Assembly (NCBI RefSeq): GCF_003967535.1
Contig: NZ_BIFR01000002.1
Span: forward strand, 2,294,001 to 2,358,000
Length of the DNA: 64,000 nt
Source of the DNA: Tengunoibacter tsumagoiensis
Lineage (GTDB): Bacteria; Chloroflexota; Ktedonobacteria; Ktedonobacterales; Ktedonobacteraceae
Direction of reading: 5' to 3'
The position numbers and the translations under genes are program-made. Positions 8,733 through 17,347 of the stretch are shown here, in pieces (within the stretch, counting starts at the first letter, position 1; each line of letters opens with the position of its first letter). The notes beneath the pieces are model-generated. The model searched no databases. It saw nothing but the letters and a program-made list of their open reading frames with translations, and had not been told where the DNA came from.

Positions 8733-9782
8733 TCAAGGCAAAAACTGGTTGGTGTATAACGCATCTAGCTCAAGGCCCTTAACTGGCTGATTGGAGGCAT
8801 CTGTGACACCACCTGCATCCAGAATAAATTGGGGATAATTGTGCCAGGCCGCTGCCTCCTGTACACCCCATTTATGCCCACTATCTGCATAACGACTACT
8901 CAGAAATTGCTGGCTCTCTTTGACATAAGCTTCGTCAGGAAAGGTTCCTTTGGGGGTGCCTTGAAGAAGATCCTGGGCCGCTTCTGTAACATGGGTGCGC
9001 GCATATTCATAGCCTCTGGCGGTGGCACGCATAAAACGTTTCAGAAGATCGCTCTTCTGCTGAATCTCCTGGGAGCTCGTAATAATGGTTGGAGTATAGT
9101 AATCGGCGATACCATTCTCAATAATAGGGAACGTATTCAGTTGAATACCCTGATGTTTGGCCTGAATCCCCTCCGCACCTTCAAAGACCCAGGCAAAATC
9201 GACCTGGTGATTCTCAAGGGCCTGCATCGGATCATCAACGGTAACACTCTTGAAATCTCCCTTTCCGCCACTATGTTTGATCATCTGAGAAACCACAGCG
9301 GATTCATACGGATACCCAAAGGCTCCATACGTTTTGCCATCAAGCTCTTTGAGGTTCGTAATGCCAGAGCTTGCTAAGGTAACCAGCGCAGACGTATTAT
9401 GCTGCACAATAGCCGCTATCGAAACAACTGGCTGCTTCTGTGCTGCATCTGCGACAATAGCCTCAGTCGAGCTAATACCCACATCAGCCTTTCCTGTACT
9501 GACCAGCGTATCTGGCAAAATGCTCTGCGAATAGGGAAGCAGTTGCAGATCAATCCCTTCATCGGCATACCAATGGTTCTGCTTCGCCAGAGCAACATAG
9601 ATGCCCGTATGATTGGTATTGGGCGTCCAATCGAGAGCGAGAGTCATCTTTGTTAAAGGCTTATGTGAGTTTTCGGAAGCGCCTGAGTTCTTCTGCTGTT
9701 GGAGTAAAAATGCTGTTACAACAACAAGGACCACCAGTAGCGGCAGACCTATACTTAGAAGGAGACGTATACGTGAGTTCAT
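8733..9782 (-). CDS. thiY: Thiamine-precursor ABC transporter substrate-binding protein (NMT1/THI5-like)
   Basis: About 349 aa from ATG 9782, preferred over the upstream TTG/ATG pair because AAAGGGA is well spaced before it. An N-terminal hydrophobic segment (LLLSIGLPLLVVLVVVTAF) anchors or exports the protein. The mature part opens with MTLALDWTPNTNHTGIYVAL, a hallmark of NMT1/THI5-like pyrimidine-precursor-binding proteins, followed by DVGISSTEAIV and FGYPYESAVV. It should capture formyl-aminopyrimidine or a related HMP precursor outside the cell and hand it to ThiX/ThiZ. No lipobox is seen. It is the third gene of the operon, 51 bp after thiX, under the TPP riboswitch. Confidence 0.9.
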   Translation of the reverse strand: MNSRIRLLLSIGLPLLVVLVVVTAFLLQQQKNSGASENSHKPLTKMTLALDWTPNTNHTGIYVALAKQNHWYADEGIDLQLLPYSQSILPDTLVSTGKADVGISSTEAIVADAAQKQPVVSIAAIVQHNTSALVTLASSGITNLKELDGKTYGAFGYPYESAVVSQMIKHSGGKGDFKSVTVDDPMQALENHQVDFAWVFEGAEGIQAKHQGIQLNTFPIIENGIADYYTPTIITSSQEIQQKSDLLKRFMRATARGYEYARTHVTEAAQDLLQGTPKGTFPDEAYVKESQQFLSSRYADSGHKWGVQEAAAWHNYPQFILDAGGVTDASNQPVKGLELDALYTNQFLP

Positions 9783-9833
9783 AGCAGAAAATCCCTTTCC
9801 CATCAAATAATGACGAAATGTATAAAGAACAAT

Positions 9834-10610
9834 TTAGCGAGCAGGTTTGCTGCGCGAAGCATGATACCAGGGAAGAGCAATCCACTCGATCAAGTTCACA
9901 AAACTAAACAGGAGCAGGCTCACAAAAGCTGTCACAAAGATCGCTGCAAAAACAATCACTATAGCGTGCGCATTCGCAGCTGTCTTCATGTATAAGCCCA
10001 ATCCTTGATAAGCTGCGACATACTCGCCGAAAATAGCGCCTGTCATACTATAGGTTGCAGCAATACGCAGACCAGAAAAGAAGGAAGGCAGAGCAGCAGG
10101 CAAACGTACAAGCCAGAGAATCTGCCAGCGAGATGCACGCATACTCTGCATTAAGCGGATCAGGTCCGGGTCGACGCCAGCCAGTCCATCAGCTACAGAG
10201 ACTGCGATAGGAAAAAAACAATAGAGCGTGACCACAATCACTTTCGGGCCTAGATCCAATCCAAACCAGATAACCAGTAGTGGTGCCAGAGCAATCATCG
10301 GAATCGTCTGTGAGATGACCAGCAATGGGTAGACTGCCTTGCGAATCCATGTGGAAAGATCCAGAACAACCGCCAGACAGAGACCAAGTAGAGTAGCAGC
10401 CATCAGGCCCAGCACCGTCTCTAATGCTGTCTGGATGGTGTGACCAAGCAAAACATCCCAATTCTCAACCAGGGCTTGTAGAACGGCTGAAGGCGCGGGC
10501 AAGACATATACATTGATCAGCCCTGCACGAACATACAGCTCCCAGCTCAAAAAGATGCTGGCAGTGAGAACAAAGGCGGGACCATAACTGGCTAGTTGGC
10601 GAAGCTTCAT
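9834..10610 (-). CDS. thiX: Thiamine-precursor ABC transporter permease
   Basis: 258 aa, typical of BPD-type permeases of the ThiX/SsuC/TauC group, with about six membrane helices. The cytoplasmic EAA-type loop is visible as SMRASRWQILWLVRLPAALP, followed by FSGLRIAATYSMTGAIFGEY. It forms the inner-membrane channel with the ThiZ ATPase. The ATG at 10610 overlaps the thiZ stop by four bases (ATGA), showing translational coupling. Confidence 0.92.
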   Translation of the reverse strand: MKLRQLASYGPAFVLTASIFLSWELYVRAGLINVYVLPAPSAVLQALVENWDVLLGHTIQTALETVLGLMAATLLGLCLAVVLDLSTWIRKAVYPLLVISQTIPMIALAPLLVIWFGLDLGPKVIVVTLYCFFPIAVSVADGLAGVDPDLIRLMQSMRASRWQILWLVRLPAALPSFFSGLRIAATYSMTGAIFGEYVAAYQGLGLYMKTAANAHAIVIVFAAIFVTAFVSLLLFSFVNLIEWIALPWYHASRSKPAR

Positions 10611-11392
10611 AAACGCTGCTCCTTCATCAGGAGATCAAGTAATTCCTGCTCCAACCTGATAGCTGACGCTAAAGCAAGGTGCTCTTGTCTACGTGGGCGT
10701 GGCAGATCAATCTCCACAACACGCTGCACCCTGGCCGGACGAGCACTCAACACGTAGACACGATCTGAAAGCAAGATAGCTTCGCGTACATCATGAGTGA
10801 TAAAGAGAACGCTAGATGAGAAGCTTGCCCACAAATCTAATAACCACATCTGTAGAGCCATACGCGTAAGAGCATCAAGGGCGCCAAAGGGCTCATCCAG
10901 CAGGAGAAAAGAATGATTAAAGAGAACAGTGCGTAACAGGGCCACACGTTGCCGCATCCCACCAGATAAGGTTGCGGGATAGTGATGAGCAAACTCGGCC
11001 AATCCAAACCGTTTTAGTAGATCTTGAGCCTGAACAAGAGACTGTTTGCGAGGCTGATGACGCACATCCAGGCCTAATAGCACATTCTCTTCAACCGTCC
11101 TCCAGGGAAGTAACAATGGCTGCTGTGGCATATATCCAAATGCTCCTACTCTTTGAGCATCAGCCTGACCATCTAAGAGGATCTGGCCCTGATCAGGATG
11201 ATCAATGCCAGCAATAATATTGAAAAGGGTACTTTTTCCACTTCCACTAGGACCAATAATTGAGACAAACTCACCAGTTGCTACTGTCAGATCAATCTGC
11301 TCAAGTACTGATAGAGAGCGTTTGCCAGCACGATACATTTTGTTGACATTGGTCAGCACAAGTTTCGGCGAGGCAGAGAAACCATTCTCCAC
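10607..11392 (-). CDS. thiZ: Thiamine-precursor ABC transporter ATP-binding protein
   Basis: About 261 aa. It energises uptake through ThiX. Visible motifs are Walker A GPSGSGKST, Q-loop GYMPQQPLLLPW, signature LSGGMRQRVAL, Walker B LLLDEPFGALD and switch FITHDVREA. The frame is open to 11452, but GTG 11392 (reading VENGFSASPKL) is preferred: AAGGAAAGG stands 6 bases upstream, and the extra codons would be translated from the riboswitch terminator hairpin at 11418-11447. It is first in the operon thiZ-thiX-thiY. Confidence 0.92.
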   Translation of the reverse strand: MENGFSASPKLVLTNVNKMYRAGKRSLSVLEQIDLTVATGEFVSIIGPSGSGKSTLFNIIAGIDHPDQGQILLDGQADAQRVGAFGYMPQQPLLLPWRTVEENVLLGLDVRHQPRKQSLVQAQDLLKRFGLAEFAHHYPATLSGGMRQRVALLRTVLFNHSFLLLDEPFGALDALTRMALQMWLLDLWASFSSSVLFITHDVREAILLSDRVYVLSARPARVQRVVEIDLPRPRRQEHLALASAIRLEQELLDLLMKEQRL

Positions 11393-11417
11393 AAAAGACC
11401 TTTCCTTTGCAGAGCAC

Positions 11418-11447
11418 AAAAAAAGCCACACCTGAGAAGGGTGTGAC
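11418..11447 (-). terminator. Riboswitch-linked intrinsic terminator before thiZ
   Basis: On the minus strand GTCACACC pairs with GGTGTGGC (one G-U pair, 7-base loop) and is followed by seven T residues. It sits between the TPP aptamer and the thiZ start, the place expected for the expression platform of a transcription-terminating riboswitch. Confidence 0.85.
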
Positions 11448-11483
11448 CACAACGGTAATCCCTAGAGAGACCGTCTGACCATC

Positions 11484-11573
11484 GCCGCTTCCCTCCGCTG
11501 GTATTATCCAGATCAGGTTCTCTTAAAGGGTCGGCAGTTACCCGCCTCTCAGCCTTGCGGCACCCCTAGCAGC
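11484..11573 (-). promoter_or_regulatory. TPP riboswitch (THI element)
   Basis: The minus strand carries the conserved THI-box blocks in order: GGGGTGCC, GGCTGAGAG, ACCC, AACCTGATCTGG, TAATACCAGCG and GAGGGAAG. Ends GCTGCT and AGCGGC pair as P1. The aptamer binds thiamine pyrophosphate and normally switches expression off when TPP is plentiful. With the terminator at 11418-11447 it controls the thiZXY transporter, which supports the substrate call. Confidence 0.97.
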
Positions 11574-11639
11574 TTTTGATATGCTTTGTAGCAATAATTC
11601 TTTTTTTTTACATGATAGATAAGCCTATCTACTGATACT

Positions 11640-11668
11640 AGTATAAAGGATAGACTATCATTTGTGAA
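11640..11668 (-). promoter_or_regulatory. Candidate promoter of the thi operon
   Basis: On the minus strand TTCACA (11668-11663) and TATACT (11645-11640) are separated by 17 bp. Transcription would start near 11633, about 60 bases before the TPP aptamer. Confidence 0.55.
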
Positions 11669-11695
11669 GAGGCTATCTGCTACACTGATACAAAG

Positions 11696-12148
11696 TTACG
11701 AGGGACTAACTTGATCGGCAGTCACAGTAACATGAAGCGTATAATTACCTGTCGCTAGAAGCGTTCCTGCTGACGACATCACCTCTAACTGTGTCCCATT
11801 CGCAAATGTTACGTTCTTAAACGTATGAGAATGGCCTGCTGCAATACTTGCCACCCCTGTCAATGTTTGCGAACTGTCACAAATCTCTACATGCAATGTA
11901 TTAGCTACTGGCAACGTCAGGTTTGCCTGAACGGTTACTGTAATGTCCTCTTGAGTAATGCCCTGACAGATAGGGAGTTTATTCACGACCTCTTTCCCAA
12001 CCTGTTCTTTATCCTTAAAATTGCTCTTTAAACATTCTGAAGATGGGGCTGCGTAAGCTGAATGGAGATGGAAAAATGTGATACCGAAGAGCGAAAAGGC
12101 AGTTAGCACTAACAAAACGCCGCCAAAAGCAGCATACTTTCGATGCAT
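11696..12148 (-). CDS. Small exported protein, unknown function
   Basis: 150 aa with a good ribosome binding site (AAGGAG, 6 bases before ATG 12148). A signal peptide or anchor (GGVLLVLTAFSLFGITFFHL, possible cleavage after AYA) is followed by a beta-rich domain of about 115 residues with three cysteines (ECLKS, PICQG, EICDS) and alternating hydrophobic strands. It resembles small extracytoplasmic beta-sandwich proteins, but no family was recognised. The gene is separated from the next upstream gene by the hairpin-repeat array. Confidence 0.75.
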   Translation of the reverse strand: MHRKYAAFGGVLLVLTAFSLFGITFFHLHSAYAAPSSECLKSNFKDKEQVGKEVVNKLPICQGITQEDITVTVQANLTLPVANTLHVEICDSSQTLTGVASIAAGHSHTFKNVTFANGTQLEVMSSAGTLLATGNYTLHVTVTADQVSPS

Positions 12149-12317
12149 TTAATTCTCCTTATATTATCCATACAAAGGTGGAAGACAGAAATACCACCTA
12201 CTAATGGCAGTATACAAAAGAGAAGAAATCAAATTTGTAAATGTATAGATGAAGGCATACACGATTGTATCTACTTTACATCTTTTTATATTCGAAATGG
12301 TGCGTGATATAACCATA

Positions 12318-12477
12318 CAAGTATGGCAGGTTGCTTGTCTCCTGCCTAAATGTCCCATTCCGCCATGCCAGCCCCTCCATAGCCTCTGTTCCCGTTTTCC
12401 TCTTCCAATTGAGCCATGGAGGGGCTCACACAGCGGAGTGGGACCAGAGGAAAGAGACAAGCGGCTTTCCCTACTTT
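12318..12477. repeat. Long-hairpin repeat, copy 1 of 3
   Basis: About 160 bp that fold almost end to end. The outer arms 12321-12341 and 12454-12474 are 21-bp complements with several G-T pairs, inner CCCATTCCGC pairs with GCGGAGTGGG, and an 11-bp perfect core (AGCCCCTCCAT with ATGGAGGGGCT) closes the apex. A run of eight T residues follows at 12482-12489. It shares most of its length with copies 2 and 3. Confidence 0.85.
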
Positions 12478-12517
12478 ACAGTTTTTTTTATACAAAATAG
12501 AGCATTATACAATAATA

Positions 12518-12671
12518 CAAGTAGGGAAGGTTGCTTGTCTCCTTCCACATCTCGACATTCCACCATGCCAGCCCCTCCATAGCATTATTGCCCATTTCCC
12601 TATTAAGCTATGTATGGGCTCACAAAGCAGAGTGGGAGCAGAGGAAAGAGAAAAGCGGCTTTGCCTACTTT
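12518..12671. repeat. Long-hairpin repeat, copy 2 of 3
   Basis: Second copy of the same element. Arms 12521-12541 and 12648-12668 pair, and the GCCAGCCCCTCCATAGC block is conserved while its partner arm has diverged. Five T residues follow. Flanks resemble copy 1 (ATACAAGTA before, CTACTTTA after), as in a small element with terminal inverted repeats. Confidence 0.82.
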
Positions 12672-12701
12672 AAACATTTTTACAGTCATAAGATAACAAA
12701 A

Positions 12702-12858
12702 GCAGTGGGGAAGGTTGCTTGTCTCCTTCCACATCTCGACATTCCACTATGCCAGCCCCTCCATAGCTTCATTTCCCCGTTTTCCGTTTTCCAATTGAGC
12801 CATGGAGGGGCTCACATTGTGAAAGGGGAACAGAGGAAAGAGACAAGCGACTTTCCCT
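12702..12858. repeat. Long-hairpin repeat, copy 3 of 3
   Basis: Third copy. GGGGAAGGTTGCTTGTCTC (from 12707) pairs with the right arm 12840-12857, and the apex GAGCCATGGAGGGGCT matches copy 1. It abuts the L,D-transpeptidase terminator at 12864-12901. Reading frames of 80-145 codons across the three copies arise from the repetition and show no protein features. Confidence 0.82.
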
Positions 12859-12863
12859 TGTAT

Positions 12864-12901
12864 AAAAAAAGATTGGTTCATACAGTGTGTATGAACCAAT
12901 C
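12864..12901 (-). terminator. Intrinsic terminator of the L,D-transpeptidase gene
   Basis: A 13-bp perfect stem (12871-12883 with 12889-12901, loop AGTGT) is followed on the minus strand by seven T residues. It lies 45 bp beyond the stop of the L,D-transpeptidase gene. Confidence 0.9.
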
Positions 12902-12945
12902 CAGTCAAATGGCTCGATCAGACTTCAAGACTCTCGAGAACGCAC

Positions 12946-14682
12946 TTAATACATCAGGATCTGAGTAGAGTAGTCAGTATTGTCGTAAAGCCAGGCAACA
13001 TCGGCAGTACGCATATTCACGCAGCCATGGGTACCATTATTAGCACTGGCATTGCCACTCGAGTCATGATGGAAGAACTGAGTATAGGGACCATAATCAT
13101 TGCGCCAATAAGAGTCGTGAATAAAGTACCCACCAGTGTGATACATAATCGCATAATTGATAGGAGTATCTTCATACCAATAGGGCGATCCTTTGGGATA
13201 GGGCGACTTAAAGACGGTCTTGTACTGCCGCCACAACACAGACCAGAGACCTGGAACTGGTGGCAACTCTGGACGACCTGCCGTCACCTGGAAAGAGCGA
13301 ATCAACTGGCCATTCACATAATAGCGTAGTGCATCCTCAATAAATGAGACAACAATCACATGTGAACCACCAAGCTGATAGTGATCAAGCAAGGCTTTAT
13401 CGGTTGCATGAGGCTGATCATATGACGTCGAATCACTGGCATCGGTCTCAAATTGCTTCAGATGAAAGATAGCATTCTGGGTATCCGTCAGAACCTGCTG
13501 ATAATCATCCTCAGTCTGAGCAGCATTGAGCTCGCGATCGATATCTTCACCCAACCCTTTTGTCATATAAGGTCCATCCAGAGGATACGTTATACCATTA
13601 TAGGGATCAGCATAGGTATGAGCATTCCCCCAATTCGTAACCTCTTGATGATATTGTTGAACAAGAATAATCGTCTGAGCTTTCACAAGATCCAGATGCA
13701 TATCTAAAACATCCGCATCAACTTTCTTTGAGAAAGCCTGATAGTCCTGTAACGTTTTGACACTGTTTGTCTGGGCTCGATCGGCATCTAATTGTTGCTG
13801 ATATTTTGTTGCATCAATACCGGCCTGTTTGATCTGATCAACCTTCCCACTCAGTTCATCAACCTTGGCCTGGACAAGTTGGGGAATAAGCTGATTAAAA
13901 CGCGAAGCAACCTGCTGGCTCTGATCATCAATCTTCTGACTCGCAGCCTCCATATCTTTCGGCTGAGTTGCTTTAGCCACATCGGCTTTATCTGCATCAT
14001 ATTGCTGTTGCAGATCCCCAATATCCTGTTTATTGGTTTGCAAAATTGAAATGATCTGATTTAACGACTGCAATTTTTCGACTGTTGCTGGCAATAGATT
14101 GAGCGTAGAGATCGCAGTGTTCACATTAGCACTAATCGTTAGATAGTCTTTCGGAGTCTTCGCATCTTTCAGACTAGCCTGATTTTGTGTGTAGACTTGC
14201 GTCAATGTATCAAGAGAAACTTCTGGATTCGCTTTTGTCGCAAGTGAATGTTGTAAGTTCTGAAGATCGGTCTGAGCCTGTTGCTGGGATTGTTCAGTTG
14301 CAACTTGAATAATCCCTTTCATTTGTGTCTTCAAAACCCCATAGTTTGTGGCAAGGTTCTGATAATAATCGGTCACGGGCTGCTCATTGAACAATGCTAG
14401 AGGAGCATTTGTAGAGCTAAGAACCTGCTTCTGCTTCAGAACCGATTTCAGCAAGGATGAAGGAACGCCAATATCTTGCGCTTGCTTAATAGATTGATTA
14501 AGGGCTGACAGATTCTGAGTTGCCGTCTGCTGGACACGTGGATCACCGCCTCCGCAAGCACTCAAAAGAGACAGCATAATACTTAAAACCAGAATGGCAG
14601 GGAGAATTCTTCCAGCAACCTGCCATCTGCCATACCTGGATATGTGTTTTCCAGGGAAAGCAGAAGAAGACTTCATTTGCAT
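12946..14682 (-). CDS. Lipoprotein L,D-transpeptidase (YkuD domain) with long coiled N-terminal region
   Basis: 578 aa. A signal sequence ends in a lipobox LLSAC (Cys43), so the protein is tethered outside the membrane. Residues of about 45-400 are a Gln/Ala/Asp/Lys-rich, mostly helical coiled-coil region with no known catalytic motif, probably a spacer. The C-terminal 150 residues form a YkuD domain: SHVIVVSFIEDALRYYVNGQ, then GGYFIHDS (conserved His) and GTHGCVNMR with catalytic Cys554, where the usual Ser of SHGC is Thr. Such enzymes make 3-3 crosslinks in peptidoglycan or attach proteins to it. Two ATGs lie two codons apart at the start; AGGTG precedes them. A strong terminator follows. 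Confidence 0.9.
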   Translation of the reverse strand: MQMKSSSAFPGKHISRYGRWQVAGRILPAILVLSIMLSLLSACGGGDPRVQQTATQNLSALNQSIKQAQDIGVPSSLLKSVLKQKQVLSSTNAPLALFNEQPVTDYYQNLATNYGVLKTQMKGIIQVATEQSQQQAQTDLQNLQHSLATKANPEVSLDTLTQVYTQNQASLKDAKTPKDYLTISANVNTAISTLNLLPATVEKLQSLNQIISILQTNKQDIGDLQQQYDADKADVAKATQPKDMEAASQKIDDQSQQVASRFNQLIPQLVQAKVDELSGKVDQIKQAGIDATKYQQQLDADRAQTNSVKTLQDYQAFSKKVDADVLDMHLDLVKAQTIILVQQYHQEVTNWGNAHTYADPYNGITYPLDGPYMTKGLGEDIDRELNAAQTEDDYQQVLTDTQNAIFHLKQFETDASDSTSYDQPHATDKALLDHYQLGGSHVIVVSFIEDALRYYVNGQLIRSFQVTAGRPELPPVPGLWSVLWRQYKTVFKSPYPKGSPYWYEDTPINYAIMYHTGGYFIHDSYWRNDYGPYTQFFHHDSSGNASANNGTHGCVNMRTADVAWLYDNTDYSTQILMY

Positions 14683-14908
14683 GTAGCACCTGCTATATAT
14701 ATTTAGATATTCAGATAGAAAGGTTTAGTAGGCGTCTCTATATTTCGCCGCGCAAAACCAGCGTACAGTTAAAGAAAGAACAGCGTATAGATTATAGTCT
14801 ACCATAAATCTTCAAGTAGTGGGTGTTTTTGCCAAAAGAGTGCCTCAAAATACTATGCAACGCTTTACTCGGACGAGCTGCAGTATTTTCTTCAACGCAG
14901 CTCTCCTT

Positions 14909-16573
14909 CTATCCTACAACGACCGATCCATCAGCTTGCACATGAATCGGAACCGCTTTCAGAGGGGCTGAGGCTGGTCCAGTGACCACAGTTGCCTGAT
15001 GAGCTGGATCAAAGGTCGCATGATGACGAGGACAGACCAGTTTCTGGCTTTGAGGATCATACTGTACAGCCACTCCCTCGTGAGTACATGCGCTTTCATA
15101 AGCATAGAAAGCACCATTTGGTAAGCGAACTAACAAGCTTTCCGCTTTATCGACTGGATTCGTAAACGCCTGGGCACTGTTATTAGAGATGCTCTTTAAG
15201 ACTGTAGCTGCTTGTTTCTGCTGGTGTATCGGTGTAACCTGGGCCTGAACAGAAGGCTGCCGCAGATAGTGCAGAAGGCCAAAACCACCTATCCCTGCCA
15301 GACTGGCTGCGGCAATACTACTAGCAGCTTGTACAAATTTACGTCGCCCCGAAAGAACGGGTTCCTTCGTTACAGGGAGGGGCTGCATTGAAGGGGCGAT
15401 GGAAGGTTTCACTGTCTTCCACCAGTCAAATGGATCAAACCGCTGCTCCTGCTGGCCAGAGGTTTCTGGGTCAACAGGATCTATCGACGTAGTGAGAGGT
15501 GTTCTCTCTGATATGCTGTGAGCGCTCATCTTCTGAGGAAGATTGACAGGGGTTACACTCAGGCTTGCCAGGGAGGCCGTGGCAAAACTCGGGGTGCCAA
15601 ATGCGTAGGGAGCGACTGATATCTCTTCGACTAACCATTGAGAATCTGAACGCTTCATAACTGGTTGCCACGGCTGGTGTTGGGCAGCTCCTTCCAATAT
15701 GCTTAACGTTCGCTCAAACAGGTTGACCAACTTGATAGCTGAAGTTAAACGCTGCTCAGGATTACGCTCTAAAGCACGCTGAAGGACAAGATCAAAAGCG
15801 GCTGGAACATCCGGATTAATAGTATGAACAGACGGAATACTCTCTTCCACGTGTTGCCGTAGCGTCTCAATCGGATCATCATGTACAAACGGTGGGCGAC
15901 CAGTTAAAAGTTCAAATAGTATACATCCTAAAGCATATATATCAGCTTTTACATCAATAGGAGCGCCCTGAACAACCTCTGGAGCAATATAAGCGGGATG
16001 CGTTAAAAGTGTACCAGCAACACTAAATAAATGATCTGATGACTGCTGCAATGTCCCAATGCCGCTCATCTCAAGCATACGAGTCAAACGAAACCCTGCA
16101 ATCTGGATCCCTCCATCTGTCCCCAATAGCACAGCCGAAGGCTTCAAACCACCATGAACAACTCCTGATTGGTGAGCATATTCCAGGCCAGCAGCAATCT
16201 GGCGTATGATAGCAAGCGCTTGTGCAGGGGTAAAAATCTGCTGCTTCAAAAGGACAGACAGCGATCCACCTTCTCCCAAGGGAGTAACAAGATAAGAAAA
16301 GCCAGCATACTCCCCAAAGTCATAAACAGGCACGATATTGGAGTGACTCAATCCAGGCAACGGAGAAGCTTCCGAGATAAAACGGTCCATAAACCGTCTG
16401 CGAGCATTTTCCCCACATGCTTCAGGCAAGACAAAGAGCGTCAACATACACTGAAACTTTTGTTCCAATGAATGAGCACTATAAGCGACACTAATACTTC
16501 CTTGTCCAAGCAGGGCATCTACATGATATGCCCCAAAGGTCCTACCTACTAACCAATCCATGGTGCCTTGCAT
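14909..16573 (-). CDS. Pseudokinase - Tat-like/TM - Rieske fusion protein
   Basis: 554 aa from ATG 16573 (GGAG 9 bases upstream; upstream in-frame starts lack a spaced ribosome site). Residues 10-290 follow the bacterial Ser/Thr kinase fold: GQGSISVAY loop, HSNIVPVYDFGEY hinge, YIAPEVVQG and DIYALGCILFELLTG. However, the catalytic residues are gone: the VAIK Lys is Leu44, HRDLKPxN reads HGGLKPSA (140-147), and DFG reads GFR. A Pro-rich linker leads to a twin-arginine stretch SGRRKF (Arg410-411) with a hydrophobic helix. Outside follows a Rieske [2Fe-2S] domain with CTH (496-498) and CPRH (514-517), spaced as in functional Rieske centres but lacking the disulfide cysteines of bc1 proteins. Topology would put a ligand-binding pseudokinase inside and an electron carrier outside. 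The role is unknown. Confidence 0.88.
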   Translation of the reverse strand: MQGTMDWLVGRTFGAYHVDALLGQGSISVAYSAHSLEQKFQCMLTLFVLPEACGENARRRFMDRFISEASPLPGLSHSNIVPVYDFGEYAGFSYLVTPLGEGGSLSVLLKQQIFTPAQALAIIRQIAAGLEYAHQSGVVHGGLKPSAVLLGTDGGIQIAGFRLTRMLEMSGIGTLQQSSDHLFSVAGTLLTHPAYIAPEVVQGAPIDVKADIYALGCILFELLTGRPPFVHDDPIETLRQHVEESIPSVHTINPDVPAAFDLVLQRALERNPEQRLTSAIKLVNLFERTLSILEGAAQHQPWQPVMKRSDSQWLVEEISVAPYAFGTPSFATASLASLSVTPVNLPQKMSAHSISERTPLTTSIDPVDPETSGQQEQRFDPFDWWKTVKPSIAPSMQPLPVTKEPVLSGRRKFVQAASSIAAASLAGIGGFGLLHYLRQPSVQAQVTPIHQQKQAATVLKSISNNSAQAFTNPVDKAESLLVRLPNGAFYAYESACTHEGVAVQYDPQSQKLVCPRHHATFDPAHQATVVTGPASAPLKAVPIHVQADGSVVVG

Positions 16574-17347
16574 AGATTCCATCTCCAGTATTGCTGACAG
16601 TCTTATTAAAAGGTAGGACAGCACAAAAACGTCACTCTAAACATTTTGCAAACAAATTTTGTTGCCGCATAGTCCCAAAGGAGCATGGCAGAAGATAAAA
16701 AAAGTGGATGTACTAGCAACGAAAGACAATGGCACCTTCTTCTCCAATAATCCCTGTACAGAAGTGTATACAGAAGGCTGGTTCATCGTCAATAGCATTT
16801 CTGACAAACCAGGACTTGTGGGTAGGGTGAAACAAAATTTTTTTTGGTCACATATTTATTGTAAGGAATCTGTGAGATTCAACTGTAACCATCTAAAGTT
16901 AAGAAGAGACAGTGATAAAATACACTTTAAATCTACTAACACATGCACCTCAGAACAACATTAGCCATCACTAAAAGAACAACTCTCTTCAGCAGAACTA
17001 TATAGAGCAACCTGTTCTCTCTATGAAAGTGCAGTTATTCGACGATAGTGACGTCCGCAGGTTTGACATCCCCTAGGGATAGTACTAGAATATGAACACA
17101 CCACAGCAACTATCCCCAAAAATGCTTCTGCTCATAGTCGAAACTTTCCATCATATACAATAGGGTTACCGTTATACAGATACAATTGTTTTTTTACTGC
17201 TTTACAAATAGGGAATTGTGTTATACAATATCTACACAAGACGATCCTATGCATTCCTCATTTGGACCACTGCATAACGTTCTCACTTGGTTAAACTCAC
17301 CAGATTATATGGTGATCTTATATCACAATTTGATAAGGAGTAAAAAA
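16574..17347. other. Intergenic region, 774 bp, divergent
   Basis: It holds the start side of the pseudokinase-Rieske gene and a long leader for the BldC-like gene. The promoter at 17063-17091 is the only clear signal. A 101-codon plus-strand frame at 16659-16964 lacks a ribosome site and protein character. Confidence 0.5.
17063..17091 (+). promoter_or_regulatory. Strong promoter for the BldC-like gene
   Basis: TTGACA (17063-17068), a 17-bp spacer and TAGAAT (17086-17091). The spacer contains the palindrome CCCTAGGG, a possible operator. It predicts a leader of about 250 bases before ATG 17348. Confidence 0.7.

Noticed and set aside
12318..12858. CRISPR array
   Set aside because: Units are about 155 bp, self-complementary and nearly contiguous, without short repeats and unique spacers.
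12249..12968. Four overlapping plus-strand frames of 83-145 codons
   Set aside because: They run through the three hairpin repeats and repeat each other because of the repetition; no ribosome sites or protein features.
16659..16964. 101-codon plus-strand frame
   Set aside because: No ribosome site, odd composition and no recognisable features.
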